Shown piece after piece: positions 1-9,819 of a DNA stretch of 64,000 nt. The number at the start of each line of letters is the position of its first letter. Position 1 is the stretch's first letter. Under the pieces are notes generated by a model that worked only from the letters and a program-made list of their open reading frames with translations, had not been told where the DNA came from and made no database searches. This DNA comes from Planctomyces sp. SH-PL62. Lineage in GTDB: Bacteria; Planctomycetota; Planctomycetia; Isosphaerales; Isosphaeraceae. The stretch covers positions 2,976,001-3,040,000 of the forward strand of contig NZ_CP011273.1 in the NCBI RefSeq assembly GCF_001610895.1. Direction: 5' to 3'. Both the position numbers and the translations under genes were made by a program.

Positions 1-1696
1 TCGACCGGCCCGAGATCGCAAGCTTCGACGAATTGGTATACTTTTCCGCGATGAGCCATTCGGCCGCCGCGATGAAGTCGTCGAAGACGTTCTGCTTGGC
101 GAGCTTCGTCCCCCCCTGGTGCCAGCTCTCGCCGTACTCGCCGCCGCCGCGGAGGTTGGCCACGGCGTACAGGCCCCCCATCTCCATCCAGGTCAGGGCG
201 GAGGGGCTGAAGCCCGGCGTCAGCGGGATGTTGAAGCCGCCGTAGCCGTAGAGCAGGGTCGGGTTCGAGCCGTCCTTCCGGATCCCCTTCTTGCCCGTCA
301 GGAACATGGGGATCTTCGTCCCGTCCTTGCTCGGGTAGAAGACCTGGACGGTCTCGTAGGCGTCGGGGTCGAACTTCAGGGCGGGCTTGCGCCAGGGGGT
401 GCTCGCGCCGGTCTCGACGTCGTAGCGGTAGATGGTGGCGGGGGTGGTGTAGGAGGTGAAAGCGTAGAACGTCTCCCCGTCCTTCCGCTTGCCGGAGAAG
501 CCCGACGCGGTGCCGAGGCCCGGCAGGTCGACGTCGCGGAGGTGCTTGCCGGAGAGGTCGAAGACGCGGACGACGGTGTGGGCGTCCTTCAGGTAGCTGG
601 CGATGAAGCGATCGCCGACGACGTCGACGCTTTCCAGGGTCTCCTCGGCCTCGGGGATCAGCTCGACCCACTTCTCGGGCTTCGGGTCGCGGACGTCGAT
701 GGCGACGACCCGCCCGCGCTCGGCGTCCTTGTTGGTCTTGAACCAGAAGACGGGGCCGTCGTTGTCGAGGAAGTCGTACTCGGCCTCGAACTCGCCGACG
801 AGGTGGGTCGGCTTCGCGTCGGTCGCGTCGAGCGGCCGGTAGAGCACGCGGTACTTGGCGTCGGTCCCTTTGTGGAGCGTCAGCACGAGGTACGCGCCGT
901 CGTCGCTGACGGTCGGCGTGGCCTCCCATTCCTTGTGCTCGGGGTCCTCCCAGATCAACGTATCCTGATCCTGGGGCGTGCCGACCCGGTGCAGGTAGAC
1001 CTTCTGGTAGTAGTTCGCCCCCTTGAGGTCCTGACCCGGCTCGGGCGCGGGGAAGCGGCCGTAGAAGAAGCCCTTGTGATCGGGCGTCCAGACGGCCGAG
1101 GAGAACTTGATCCAGCGCAGCTCGTCGTCCAGGTCCTTGCCGGCGGCCACGTCGCGGACCTTCCAGACGTTCCAGTCCGACCCGGCCTCGGCGATCCCGA
1201 AGGCCAGGAGCCGGCCGTCGTCGCTGGCGACGGTCCCGGCCAGGGCGACGGTGCCGTCGGCCGAGAGCGTGTTGGGGTCCAGCAGAGCGCGGGGCTCGGC
1301 GTCGATCGCGTCGAGGACGAACAGGACCCCCTGGTTCTGGAGGCCCGTGTTGTGGGTGTAGAAGTACTTGCCCCCCTTCTTGCCGGGGGGGCTGAACTTC
1401 TCGTAGTCCCAAAGCTCGGTCACGCGGGCGTGGAGGCCCTCGCGCTGGGGGATCGACCCGAGGAACCCATTGGTGATCGCGTTCTCGGCCTCCACCCAGG
1501 CGCGGGTGACGTCCGAGTCGGGGTCCTCCAGCGGCCGATACGGATCGGCGATCTTCACGCCGTGGTAGACGTCGACCGTGTCGGACTTCGGGGCCTCGGG
1601 ATACGGGAACGGCCTGGCGGGTTCTTCGGCTTTCATCGGTCGTGCTGAGGCTCCGAGGAGGACGGCGATCGCGGCGACGCGCGGGAATCGGTTCAT
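1..1696 (-). CDS. Prolyl oligopeptidase (S9A family), 3' end cut by window edge
   Basis: Serine peptidase that cleaves after proline in short peptides, probably exported. The ATG at 1696 opens a hydrophobic signal-like N-terminus (MNRFPRVAAIAVLLGASA), followed by the usual N-terminal segment ending in a VYHGVKIADPYRPLED motif. A long seven-bladed propeller region follows, then the start of the alpha/beta-hydrolase domain with LLYGYGGFNI and a NLRGGGEYGESWH motif. The reading frame runs off the left edge at an ISGRS sequence, immediately before the catalytic serine motif, so the Ser/Asp/His triad cannot be checked. About 565 of the roughly 700 residues usual for the family are visible. A GAAAGGA sequence lies about 12 bases upstream of the start. 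Confidence 0.93.
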   Translation of the reverse strand, partial: MNRFPRVAAIAVLLGASARPMKAEEPARPFPYPEAPKSDTVDVYHGVKIADPYRPLEDPDSDVTRAWVEAENAITNGFLGSIPQREGLHARVTELWDYEKFSPPGKKGGKYFYTHNTGLQNQGVLFVLDAIDAEPRALLDPNTLSADGTVALAGTVASDDGRLLAFGIAEAGSDWNVWKVRDVAAGKDLDDELRWIKFSSAVWTPDHKGFFYGRFPAPEPGQDLKGANYYQKVYLHRVGTPQDQDTLIWEDPEHKEWEATPTVSDDGAYLVLTLHKGTDAKYRVLYRPLDATDAKPTHLVGEFEAEYDFLDNDGPVFWFKTNKDAERGRVVAIDVRDPKPEKWVELIPEAEETLESVDVVGDRFIASYLKDAHTVVRVFDLSGKHLRDVDLPGLGTASGFSGKRKDGETFYAFTSYTTPATIYRYDVETGASTPWRKPALKFDPDAYETVQVFYPSKDGTKIPMFLTGKKGIRKDGSNPTLLYGYGGFNIPLTPGFSPSALTWMEMGGLYAVANLRGGGEYGESWHQGGTKLAKQNVFDDFIAAAEWLIAEKYTNSSKLAISGRS

Positions 1697-1768
1697 GAGC
1701 GGATTCGGTCCTTTCGCGTGGGGCGTCGGATCGGGTTTCTATTTCATGATCGGATGTCGCTGAAATGA

Positions 1769-1794
1769 TCCCTTCCCCGCGAGGGGGGAAGGGA
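1769..1794. repeat. C-rich/G-rich palindromic hairpin
   Basis: A perfect 10-bp stem (TCCCTTCCCC paired with GGGGAAGGGA) closes a 6-base loop. It lies between the prolyl oligopeptidase gene and the gene upstream of it. Near-identical hairpins occur at 6578-6600 and 8099-8120, and a variant at 63723-63744, so this is a dispersed short palindrome that may act as a transcription terminator. Confidence 0.6.
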
Positions 1795-1870
1795 TGATGA
1801 AGCGGGCCATCGCGGGGGGCGATCCCTGACGTCGAGGTCTCGTGGGCTCGTCGTCCCTGCATGGTCGCCC

Positions 1871-2920
1871 TCAGGTCCGGGGGGATCGGCGGAGGACGAG
1901 TCGGCCGGCCTCGACGGCCTCGCGGTCCGGGTCGCGGGCGATGGAGCGGAGGGCCTCGTCGAAGCGTCGGCCGCTCTCGTGGAGGAACAGCTCGGCGACG
2001 GCCTGCTCGTCGGGCCGGGCCGAGGCCGCATCGAGGCGGGCGAGCGTGCAGGCGGAGGCGATGAGCTCGACGGCCGCGAGGGCGACGCGATCGCGGAAGG
2101 ATTCGTCATGGCGATCGCGGGCGCCGATGCGCTCGACGACCCGGCCGAGATGGGAGGTCCGCCGCGACAGGGCCTCGCCGAAGGGCCGGAGCATCGGGGT
2201 CGCCACGGGGACTCGCGGCGGCGAGGCCGAGCGGGCCAGACTCCGGCGGATGTGGGCGGCGAGCGTCGGCCAGAACGGGGCCGAAGGGCCGGCGCCGCCG
2301 GGCGAGGGATCGGCGTCGCCCAGGCCGCCGGCCGCGAGGAGATCCAGGGCCTCGTCGGTCGTTTCGTCGTGGATCGCCGGCGCATCGATCCGGGAGACGA
2401 ACGGTCCCAGGAAGGCCGTGTCGACCGCGTCGGCGACCCCCCGATCGAGCCACGAGGCCGCCGCGACGGTCGAAGCCCTCAGCGCGTACGACCCGGCGGC
2501 GAGCCGGGCGAGGGCGGCCCCGGCGCGGGGGGAGCGGGCGAGGCGCTCGTCGCCCCGGACCTTCGCGACGGCCGCCGCGAGCCGGGCCTGCGCCAGCCCG
2601 AGGCCCCAGGAGGCCGCGAGGACGCGCGCCAGGCCGGGGCGGTCGGCGAACGCGTCGGCCCCCGCGACTCGCTCCGCGACGGTCCGCCAGCCCTCGCCCT
2701 CGGGGTCGAGGCTCCGGAGTTCCATCACTCGACAGAAGCCGACGACCGGGCCGTCGCGCCGCGAGTCCTCGGCGGCGGCGAGATCGACCGGCGCGGGGTG
2801 GGGGAAGAACGCCCAGGCGGGGAATTCGCCGGCGAACAGGGCCCGGACCACTCCTCCATGCGAGTGCGTCGGGCCGGTCGCTCCCGCCTCCGTGTTCCGC
2901 CCGACCGTTTCGATCGCCAT
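1871..2920 (-). CDS. Unrecognised 349-aa protein
   Basis: I do not recognise this family. The ATG at 2920 begins MAIETVGRNTEAG; the protein is soluble-looking, Ala/Arg-rich, mostly helical in appearance, with no signal peptide or membrane segment. An N-terminal stretch with HSHGG and a region rich in aromatic residues (PAWAFFPHPAPVDL) are the most distinctive parts. Third codon positions are strongly GC-biased in this frame, which argues that it, rather than the opposite-strand frames, is coding. An AAGGA lies upstream of the start. It sits between a prolyl oligopeptidase gene and a small membrane protein gene on the same strand, with no informative link to either. Confidence 0.6.
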   Translation of the reverse strand: MAIETVGRNTEAGATGPTHSHGGVVRALFAGEFPAWAFFPHPAPVDLAAAEDSRRDGPVVGFCRVMELRSLDPEGEGWRTVAERVAGADAFADRPGLARVLAASWGLGLAQARLAAAVAKVRGDERLARSPRAGAALARLAAGSYALRASTVAAASWLDRGVADAVDTAFLGPFVSRIDAPAIHDETTDEALDLLAAGGLGDADPSPGGAGPSAPFWPTLAAHIRRSLARSASPPRVPVATPMLRPFGEALSRRTSHLGRVVERIGARDRHDESFRDRVALAAVELIASACTLARLDAASARPDEQAVAELFLHESGRRFDEALRSIARDPDREAVEAGRLVLRRSPRT

Positions 2921-2986
2921 CGACCTGGGTCCTTTTTGTTCGAGGCCGACCCGTCCTCGGGCCGAAACGCAGATTGTCGAGACGGC

Positions 2987-3391
2987 TTATTCAGCCCCGG
3001 GCGCGGCTCGGCGGAATCGATCGCCGCCCGCGTCCCGGCCGAGCCAGTAGGCGAACCCCGCCCCGGCGGCGATCATCAGGATCGTGACGCCCTTCAGGTC
3101 GGGGAGCCTGGTGAGGAAGTGGCGGAAGCTCGGGTCGTCGCGGAAGGGGAAGAACTTCCATTCGACGAACAGGGCCAGGGCGAACGCGGCGGCCGCGCAG
3201 GCGACGCCGCGGGCGTGCGAGGGCCTCCGGCTCGCCAGGCTGCAACCCAGGCCCAGCAGGGCGCCGGGGATCATCATCCCGTAGAATCCCCGGTGGTAGA
3301 GCCACTGGAACGTGTAATATCCTAGGGCCGCGCCGAGCAGGGCCCCCAGCGCGGCCGTCAACTCCTCGGTGATCCGGCTTGGCGCGGTCAT
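2987..3391 (-). CDS. Small multi-pass membrane protein
   Basis: A 134-residue protein of unknown function starting at ATG 3391 (MTAPSRITEELTAALG). Three or four hydrophobic segments are visible: around residues 10-30, 35-52, 62-78 and 100-118, separated by short charged loops. The open frame extends upstream to 3967, but that part has no membrane character and overlaps the opposite-strand crotonase gene, so the downstream ATG is preferred. It lies 83 bases from the divergent enoyl-CoA hydratase-like gene. Confidence 0.7.
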   Translation of the reverse strand: MTAPSRITEELTAALGALLGAALGYYTFQWLYHRGFYGMMIPGALLGLGCSLASRRPSHARGVACAAAAFALALFVEWKFFPFRDDPSFRHFLTRLPDLKGVTILMIAAGAGFAYWLGRDAGGDRFRRAAPGAE

Positions 3392-3474
3392 TGGTCCGTC
3401 GCTCCTTGTCACGTCGCGGCCCTCTCGGAAAAATCCCCGTCCCACGATCCTAACCATCCCATGAGGCGAAAACC

Positions 3475-4347
3475 ATGACCGACGAAGGGCGCGAGACGGC
3501 CTGGCGATGGGACCGCGACGGCGACGGCGTCTGGACCCTGTGGTTCGAGCAGCCGGGCCGTGATCTGAACATCCTGGACCGGCCGGCGCTCGACGAACTG
3601 GATGAGCGGCTCGCGGAGGTCGAGGAGGACTCCTCGGTCCAGGGGGTCTTGATCCGTAGCGCCAAGCCGGCCGGCTTCTGCGGGGGGACCGATCTGCGGC
3701 TGATCCACGACGCCCCCTCGGGGGCGGAGGTCGAGGCCCTGATGCGGCGAGGGACCGAGGTGCTGGACCGCCTGATGCGGCTGGGGCCGGCGACCACGGC
3801 GGTCCTCCACGGGGCCTGCCTCGGCGGCGGCCTGGAGCTGGCCCTGGCCTGCCGCCACCGCGTGGCCCTTGCGACGAGCGTGCCGCTGCAACTCGGGCTG
3901 CCCCAGGTCCGCCTGGGCCTGATCCCCGGTTGGGGCGCGATCGAGCACCTCCCCCGTCTGCTCGCACCCAAGGACGCGCTGGAGTTGCTCCTGTTCGGCG
4001 TCCCGATCGGCTTCCTCCAGGCGCGATCGCAGGGGGTCGTCTCGCGGCTGATCTCGGCCGAGGAGCCGGAACGGCTGGTCGAGACCCTCTCCGCCGAGGC
4101 TCCCGCCGAGCGCCCCTTCACGGTCGACGCCTGGGCCGAGGAGCTGGACTTCGCGCGGGCCAAGCTCGATCGACACTCCATCGACTTCCCCGAGGCCCCG
4201 GCCGCGATCCTCGAGGTGATCGAGATCGACCTCGCCCGAGGCCCCGAAGCCGCCCGCGAAGCCGCCATCGCCAGGTACGTCGGGCTCGCCCGGGACGAGG
4301 CCGTCCGGGAGGCCCTCGAGGACTTCCTCGCCCGGCCGAGCGCCTGA
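3475..4347 (+). CDS. Enoyl-CoA hydratase/isomerase family protein
   Basis: Crotonase-fold protein of 290 residues, expected to hydrate or isomerise an acyl-CoA thioester in the cytoplasm. The oxyanion-hole segments of the family are visible: AKPAGFCGGTDLRLI (around residue 60) and AVLHGACLGGGLELALACRHRVA (around 107-130), followed by LGLPQVRLGLIPGWGAIEHLPRL. This pattern resembles the N-terminal half of the fatty-acid oxidation multienzyme FadB/FadJ, although no dehydrogenase half follows. No other beta-oxidation gene is adjacent, so the substrate cannot be assigned. Confidence 0.88.
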   Translation: MTDEGRETAWRWDRDGDGVWTLWFEQPGRDLNILDRPALDELDERLAEVEEDSSVQGVLIRSAKPAGFCGGTDLRLIHDAPSGAEVEALMRRGTEVLDRLMRLGPATTAVLHGACLGGGLELALACRHRVALATSVPLQLGLPQVRLGLIPGWGAIEHLPRLLAPKDALELLLFGVPIGFLQARSQGVVSRLISAEEPERLVETLSAEAPAERPFTVDAWAEELDFARAKLDRHSIDFPEAPAAILEVIEIDLARGPEAAREAAIARYVGLARDEAVREALEDFLARPSA

Positions 4348-4373
4348 GGCGAGCCGAACCCCACGGTCGCCGA

Positions 4374-6500
4374 TCAGATGTAGACCCGCCGATTGTAGAC
4401 GTACCATTCGACGACCAGGACGCCGAGGGCGGCGAGCGCGGCGAGCTTCCACCAGTCGCGGCGGGCGTCGGGAACGGTGCCGGCGCCCTCGACGGGGGTG
4501 TAGCCGATCTTGATCTTGTACGCCTCGACGCGGGATTCGGGGGCGCCGGCGGGGACGAGGCCGCGGGTGGCGAGATCGCTCTCGCGGGGGTCGAACAGGT
4601 TGACGGCGAACGGCGACGCGCCGCCGGTCCACCGGGCCTCGTACAGGCCGGTCGTCGCGACGGCGTCGTCGACGAAGGCGCCCTGGGTGTTCCGCTCGAT
4701 CGTCCTGGGCGCGGAGCCGTCCGGCGGGGCGACCCGGATCGTCCGCTCGGCCGTCTCGGCGCGGACGACCACCGGCCGGTTCGGGCTCGCGAGCGCGGCG
4801 GCCTCGCCCCCCTGGGTCCCGCCCAGGGTTTGCACCGCGTTGAACAAAAACAGGGGGAAGCTGATGTAGCGGAACCAGGTGGTGTTCGGCGTCTGGCCGT
4901 CGATGAGGGGGAAGGCGATCACGGCGTCGAGGAACCCTCCACGCGGGACGACGAAGGCCAGGGCGCCGGCGTCCCCCTCGATCAAGGGGACGGCCGAAGG
5001 GGGGAGGGGGTCGACCACGCGGGCCCTGGCGACGTACACCAGCGAAAGGTCGCGGACGTACTGCATCAGGGGGTGGCTCACGTCCCAGTCGAGGATCGCC
5101 GGGTTCTCGACGGGCTTCGCACCCTCGTAGGCGGGGCCGGGGGGGAAGACGCCGAAGTACAGGGCGTTGGATTCCGGGGGCTCGTCGGGCCGCCAGCCGT
5201 CGAAGACGACGAGGTCGTACCGCCCCCCCTTGAGGTCGCGGACGACGGCCTCTCCCTTCGCTTCCTCGGGCGTGAGGATCGTCGCCTCGGTCTTCTCGAC
5301 GAGGGTCGGCGTGTTGAAGGCGTCGATCAGGTAGCGGTCGTTCGCCGAGACGACGAGGACGCGGGCCTTGCGAGCGTCGCCGACGACCACGAACGCCCGG
5401 TCGTCGACCGCCAGGGCGTCCTTCCCCGTCAACCGGACCTCGAACGCCGCGACGCCCGGCTCGGGGACGTCGAACTGGAACGCCTGCTCGCCCCGCGCGG
5501 GGATCTCCAGCGCCACGGCGTCGACCAGGCCCCCGTCGTCGCCGGGCTTGTCGAGCCGCTTGCGGACGAGCTGGGCCTCGGTCGTCACGGGCTCGGCGCG
5601 GTAGTTGCGCACCCTGCCGAAGACCTGGTGGAGGTCGGCCTTCTCCTCGATCGGGCGGGACTGCAAGGCGACGATCGCGACATTGTCCGAAGGGTCGCCG
5701 TTCGCGCCGGCCCCGGCCCGATCGGCCGGGGGGGAATCGTCGGCGGGGGGCGAGTAGGGCGGGGGAGGGGGGCCGACGACGACGACCTCGGGCTCCAGGT
5801 TCCCCAGGCTGAAGCCCTCGACGTCCGGGAAGCCGCCGTCGGTGTAGATGAACAGCTTGGGGGTGGTCTGGGACGTGGCGACCACGCCCTCGCCGATCTG
5901 CTTCGACGGGTTCGCCAGCCCGGCCGCGACCTGGAGCGCCTCGCGGAGCGACGTGGTCCCCTGCGTCGGCGCGACGGCGTCGATCCGTTGCAGGAGGAGC
6001 CGCTTGTCGCCGCTGTAGTTGGAGACGACGCGGGCCGAGTCGGCGAATGAGACGACCATCGCCAGGTCGTCCCCTTGCATGTCGCGGACGACCTTGCGGG
6101 CCTCGTCCTTCGCCTTGTCGAGCCGGCTGGGACCGTCGGCGTCGTCGACGGCCGACATGCTGGCCGAGGCATCGATCAGGAGCACGAACCGCCGGCCCTG
6201 GCCGCCGGCCCCCTTCATCTGCGGGCCCGTCAGCGCGAGCATCGCCAGGGCCGCGACCAGGAGTTGCAGGAACAGGAGCAGGTTGCGCCGGAGCCGCTGA
6301 AACAGGCTGTTGACGTGCAGATCCTCGAGGCTCTTGCGCCAGAGCAAGGTGCTGGCGACCGGCACCGACCGCCGCCTCAGTTTGAGGAAGTAGAGCGCGA
6401 TGATCCCGAGCGGGACCAGGGCGAGCGCCCCCCACGCCGGCCATCCCAGCGGCGGGCTGAACTGGAGCGACCCCAGGCGGCTGAACAGGTTCCCCGGCAT
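4374..6500 (-). CDS. BatA-like membrane protein with VWA domain
   Basis: A 708-residue membrane protein and last gene of the MoxR operon. The N-terminus has the BatA/aerotolerance arrangement: a membrane segment near residues 17-40, then a short RRRSVPVASTLLWRKS stretch and a second membrane segment near 70-92. A von Willebrand A domain follows with a MIDAS motif (LLIDASASM). The large middle region is extracytoplasmic and beta-rich, and a C-terminal membrane segment (residues about 683-703) ends in a short basic tail. VWA proteins of this type act with MoxR AAA ATPases. The gene is separated from the preceding 45-aa gene by about 110 bases that hold a strong hairpin, so it may be partly uncoupled from the operon. 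Confidence 0.85.
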   Translation of the reverse strand: MPGNLFSRLGSLQFSPPLGWPAWGALALVPLGIIALYFLKLRRRSVPVASTLLWRKSLEDLHVNSLFQRLRRNLLLFLQLLVAALAMLALTGPQMKGAGGQGRRFVLLIDASASMSAVDDADGPSRLDKAKDEARKVVRDMQGDDLAMVVSFADSARVVSNYSGDKRLLLQRIDAVAPTQGTTSLREALQVAAGLANPSKQIGEGVVATSQTTPKLFIYTDGGFPDVEGFSLGNLEPEVVVVGPPPPPYSPPADDSPPADRAGAGANGDPSDNVAIVALQSRPIEEKADLHQVFGRVRNYRAEPVTTEAQLVRKRLDKPGDDGGLVDAVALEIPARGEQAFQFDVPEPGVAAFEVRLTGKDALAVDDRAFVVVGDARKARVLVVSANDRYLIDAFNTPTLVEKTEATILTPEEAKGEAVVRDLKGGRYDLVVFDGWRPDEPPESNALYFGVFPPGPAYEGAKPVENPAILDWDVSHPLMQYVRDLSLVYVARARVVDPLPPSAVPLIEGDAGALAFVVPRGGFLDAVIAFPLIDGQTPNTTWFRYISFPLFLFNAVQTLGGTQGGEAAALASPNRPVVVRAETAERTIRVAPPDGSAPRTIERNTQGAFVDDAVATTGLYEARWTGGASPFAVNLFDPRESDLATRGLVPAGAPESRVEAYKIKIGYTPVEGAGTVPDARRDWWKLAALAALGVLVVEWYVYNRRVYI

Positions 6501-6577
6501 CCCGCGGCCTCCTTGGAAGTCGTGGTGGGCCCCCTCGCATCGGTCGTCGGGGGGGAAGCTGATGGATCGAAGGTCGT

Positions 6578-6600
6578 CCTTCCCCCCTCGCGGGGGAAGG
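6578..6600. repeat. C-rich/G-rich palindromic hairpin
   Basis: A perfect 9-bp stem CCTTCCCCC / GGGGGAAGG with a 5-base loop, located between the 45-aa membrane protein gene and the BatA-like gene of the same operon. It is the second copy of the palindrome seen at 1769-1794 and could attenuate transcription into the last gene. Confidence 0.6.
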
Positions 6601-6609
6601 GCTTTAGGG

Positions 6610-6747
6610 TTACAACTCCGGTTCGCGTCCCGCGTGGCCGGGGCGTTCTCCCTTGCGCCGGACGATCATGGTGTAGAGGACGTAGGCGACGAGCAGGCCG
6701 CCGAGCGAGTAGAAAACCAGGGGGTTCGTGATCCAGAAGCGATTCAT
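6610..6747 (-). CDS. 45-aa single-pass membrane protein
   Basis: A very short gene (46 codons with stop) encoding MNRFWITNPLVFYSLGGLLV and a further membrane-spanning stretch, then a basic tail (IVRRKGERPGHAGREPEL). The ATG overlaps the stop codon of the upstream DUF58 gene by four bases (ATGA), the arrangement expected for translational coupling, which is the main argument that it is translated. One transmembrane helix is predicted around residues 9-28. Its position between DUF58 and BatA-like genes suggests a small membrane partner of that complex; this is inference. Confidence 0.65.
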   Translation of the reverse strand: MNRFWITNPLVFYSLGGLLVAYVLYTMIVRRKGERPGHAGREPEL

Positions 6748-7655
6748 TTGAGGAGTCCGCGCTCGCGCAGATAGTTCAGCACGAGTTTCTCGAAGGGGTA
6801 CTGGTTGGTGGTGAAGACGTAGGTGATCCCGCGTTTGGTGCAGTAGTCGCGGAGGCCTCCGACGAAGGCGTCGAGGTTCTCCTTGTACCGCTTCAGGAGC
6901 GGGGCGCTGATGGTGACGTCGGCCTCCTCGTCGTCCTCGCAGTCGACGAGTCGGAGGTCGCCCACCAGCTCGGGCTCGACTTCCTCCCGGCTCAGGACGT
7001 GGATGACGAAGACGTCCATCCTCCGCGCCAGCAGGTATCGCAGGGCATCCTCATATCCCCGCTTGTCGAGGAAGTCGGAGATGACGACGACGACCCCCTT
7101 GCCCCCCTGCTTGATGGCGAAGTCGCGGGCGGCGGCGGTGAGGTCGCTCTCGCCGGAGGGCTCCAGCCGCTCCAGGTACTGGACGATCCGCCACATCTGG
7201 GACCGCCCCCGGACGTTGGGGACGCCCGCCTGGAGCCGCGAGGCGAAGGTCTCCAGGATGATCCGATCGTTGTTCACCAGGCCGATGAACGCCAGGGCCG
7301 CGGCCACCTGCTTGGCGTAGTGCAGCTTGGTCGGCTCGCCGAAGCCCATCGACAGGCTGGAGTCGACGAGCGTGTGGACGTGTAGGTCCTCTTCCTCCAG
7401 GAACAGCTTGAGGAACAGGCGGTCGAGCCGGCCGAAGGCGTTCCAGTCGATGTGCCGGAGGTCGTCGCCGGGGGCGTACTGGCGGTGCTCGGCGAACTCC
7501 ACCGAGGTCCCTTTCCGCCGGCTCTTGCGCTCCCCCTTGAGCCGCCCGACGATGATCTTGCGGCTGACCAGCTCGAGTTGCTCCAGCTTGTGGAGGAACT
7601 CCGGGTCCAGGAGCGGCGTCCGGGCGGTCGAGGTCGAGCCGGAATCGGCGGGCAT
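6744..7655 (-). CDS. DUF58 domain protein
   Basis: A 303-residue cytoplasmic protein with the DUF58 signature: EFAEHRQYAPGDDLRHIDW near residues 52-70, followed by a VWA-like fold with VDSSLSMGFG. DUF58 proteins are regular partners of MoxR ATPases and VWA proteins in membrane-associated complexes. The ATG at 7655 is chosen because GGGAGG lies about nine bases upstream; an in-frame GTG at 7694 would add 13 residues but has no such site. It overlaps the downstream 45-aa gene by four bases and follows the 123-aa membrane protein gene closely. Confidence 0.9.
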   Translation of the reverse strand: MPADSGSTSTARTPLLDPEFLHKLEQLELVSRKIIVGRLKGERKSRRKGTSVEFAEHRQYAPGDDLRHIDWNAFGRLDRLFLKLFLEEEDLHVHTLVDSSLSMGFGEPTKLHYAKQVAAALAFIGLVNNDRIILETFASRLQAGVPNVRGRSQMWRIVQYLERLEPSGESDLTAAARDFAIKQGGKGVVVVISDFLDKRGYEDALRYLLARRMDVFVIHVLSREEVEPELVGDLRLVDCEDDEEADVTISAPLLKRYKENLDAFVGGLRDYCTKRGITYVFTTNQYPFEKLVLNYLRERGLLK

Positions 7656-7695
7656 GGGCGGGGCCTCCCGGTCCCTCGCGGGTCGGATCGTCACG

Positions 7696-8067
7696 TTAGA
7701 GCGGCAGGAAGCGATCCGAAATCCAGAACAGGGCCAGCAGGAACCCGACGGCCGCGGCCACGCCCACGATCCAGGGGAGGATCGCGGCCAGGAAGACCGT
7801 CCAGCGAGCCTTCAGGCCCAGCGGCGGGCTGCGGTGGAAGAACGCCAGCGCCGTGAGCCAGCTTTCCATCACCACCAGCGAACCCGCCCCCGCCGCGAGC
7901 AAGGCCAGGATCGGCTCGCTCCGCCAGAAGAACGCCCCCGCGACGAACAAGGCCGCGCAGAGCGAAACCAAGCAGACGACGTCCCCCCGCGAGACGATCA
8001 ACGGCTCGCGCCCGGGCTCCTCCCAGTCGATCTCCGGCATCGTCGGCGGGTCGTAAACGTCGTGCAT
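7696..8067 (-). CDS. Small membrane protein of the MoxR operon
   Basis: A 123-residue protein with an acidic N-terminus (MHDVYDPPTMPEIDWEEPGR) and about three membrane segments: residues 27-48, 52-76 and 90-115. It lies between the MoxR and DUF58 genes on the same strand, with a C-rich hairpin separating it from MoxR. No family was recognised; co-location suggests it belongs to the membrane part of the MoxR/VWA complex. Confidence 0.75.
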   Translation of the reverse strand: MHDVYDPPTMPEIDWEEPGREPLIVSRGDVVCLVSLCAALFVAGAFFWRSEPILALLAAGAGSLVVMESWLTALAFFHRSPPLGLKARWTVFLAAILPWIVGVAAAVGFLLALFWISDRFLPL

Positions 8068-8098
8068 GGCGGCGGCTCGATGAGTTCGTCCTGGTCTC

Positions 8099-8120
8099 TC
8101 CTTCCCCCACCGGGGGGAAG
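8099..8120. repeat. C-rich/G-rich palindromic hairpin
   Basis: Third copy of the dispersed palindrome: TCCTTCCCCC paired with GGGGGAAGGA, 10 bp, short loop. It occupies the gap between the MoxR gene and the small membrane protein gene inside the operon. Confidence 0.6.
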
Positions 8121-8123
8121 GAT

Positions 8124-9147
<1,024 letters not shown>

Positions 9148-9155
<8 letters not shown>

Positions 9156-9759
9156 CGGCGGGGCTCCTTTCGTCGTTACCCTGAGAATCCAGGCGTTCGC
9201 TCGGCAAGCTCATGAGTCCGTCTCGATCCCGCGTCTCCTCGACGTCGGCGCCGTGATCCTCATCCGGCCTCGTCGCCGCCAGGCTTTCCTGGAAGTCGGG
9301 GTCGGAATGGAGGCCGCCGCTCAGCGCCAGATCGACCAGCTCGTCGGCGCCCAAGCCGCGCCTCCGGCCCCAGAGGCAGAGGTGGTTGACCTCATAGCCC
9401 TTGAGGTTCTCGCTCATCAGGTAGAACTGATCGGCGTTGAGCTGAGTCATCCAGCCGTTGTAGCTTTCCATGTTGGCCTGCACGAGCTTGATCAGCTCCT
9501 CGCGCGGGATGAGGCGTCGTTGGTAGGACAGCCCGAAGTCCACGATCTCCTCCGCCGTCGGGGACTCCTTGCCGAAGCCCGGCACGTCGTCGGGCCAGAA
9601 CAGGAGGTCCGAGGGGGCGGGGTGCTCGAAGTGCTCGTTGAGGATCTCCAGGCGCGCGTCCTGCTCAGCCTCGGAGGTTTCCTCCCCAGCCAGGAGCCTC
9701 TGGACGATCGCGATCAGCTCTTCCCTCGTCAATTTCTGGCTTCCGTTCGTCGGTGACAT
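9148..9759 (-). CDS. Tandem Im9-like (colicin E9 immunity/pyocin-immunity fold) protein
   Basis: A 203-residue protein with two diverged copies of a fold resembling DNase-colicin immunity proteins. Copy 1 (residues about 10-80) has TREELIAIVQ, then EHPAPSDLLFWPDD, matching the HPSGSDLIYYP core that in Im9 contacts the nuclease, and ends TAEEIVDFGLSYQ. Copy 2 (about 85-148) repeats REELIKLVQ and ADELVDLAL but has lost the HPxxSDL core (EVNHLCLW instead). A charged, low-complexity tail of about 55 residues follows. The ATG at 9759 is preferred over an in-frame TTG at 9774. No nuclease toxin gene is visible anywhere in the window. The stop overlaps the MoxR start by eight bases, so it is probably co-expressed with MoxR. 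Confidence 0.72.
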
Positions 9760-9819
9760 CGGGCGGTTCCGCAATCAACCCGATCCTCTTCGTTACGAGG
9801 AAGAGAATCGCTTTCAAGT

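Noticed and set aside
33-1648. Plus-strand open frames over the prolyl oligopeptidase region
   Set aside because: Antisense shadows; the minus-strand translation gives a continuous S9A protein.
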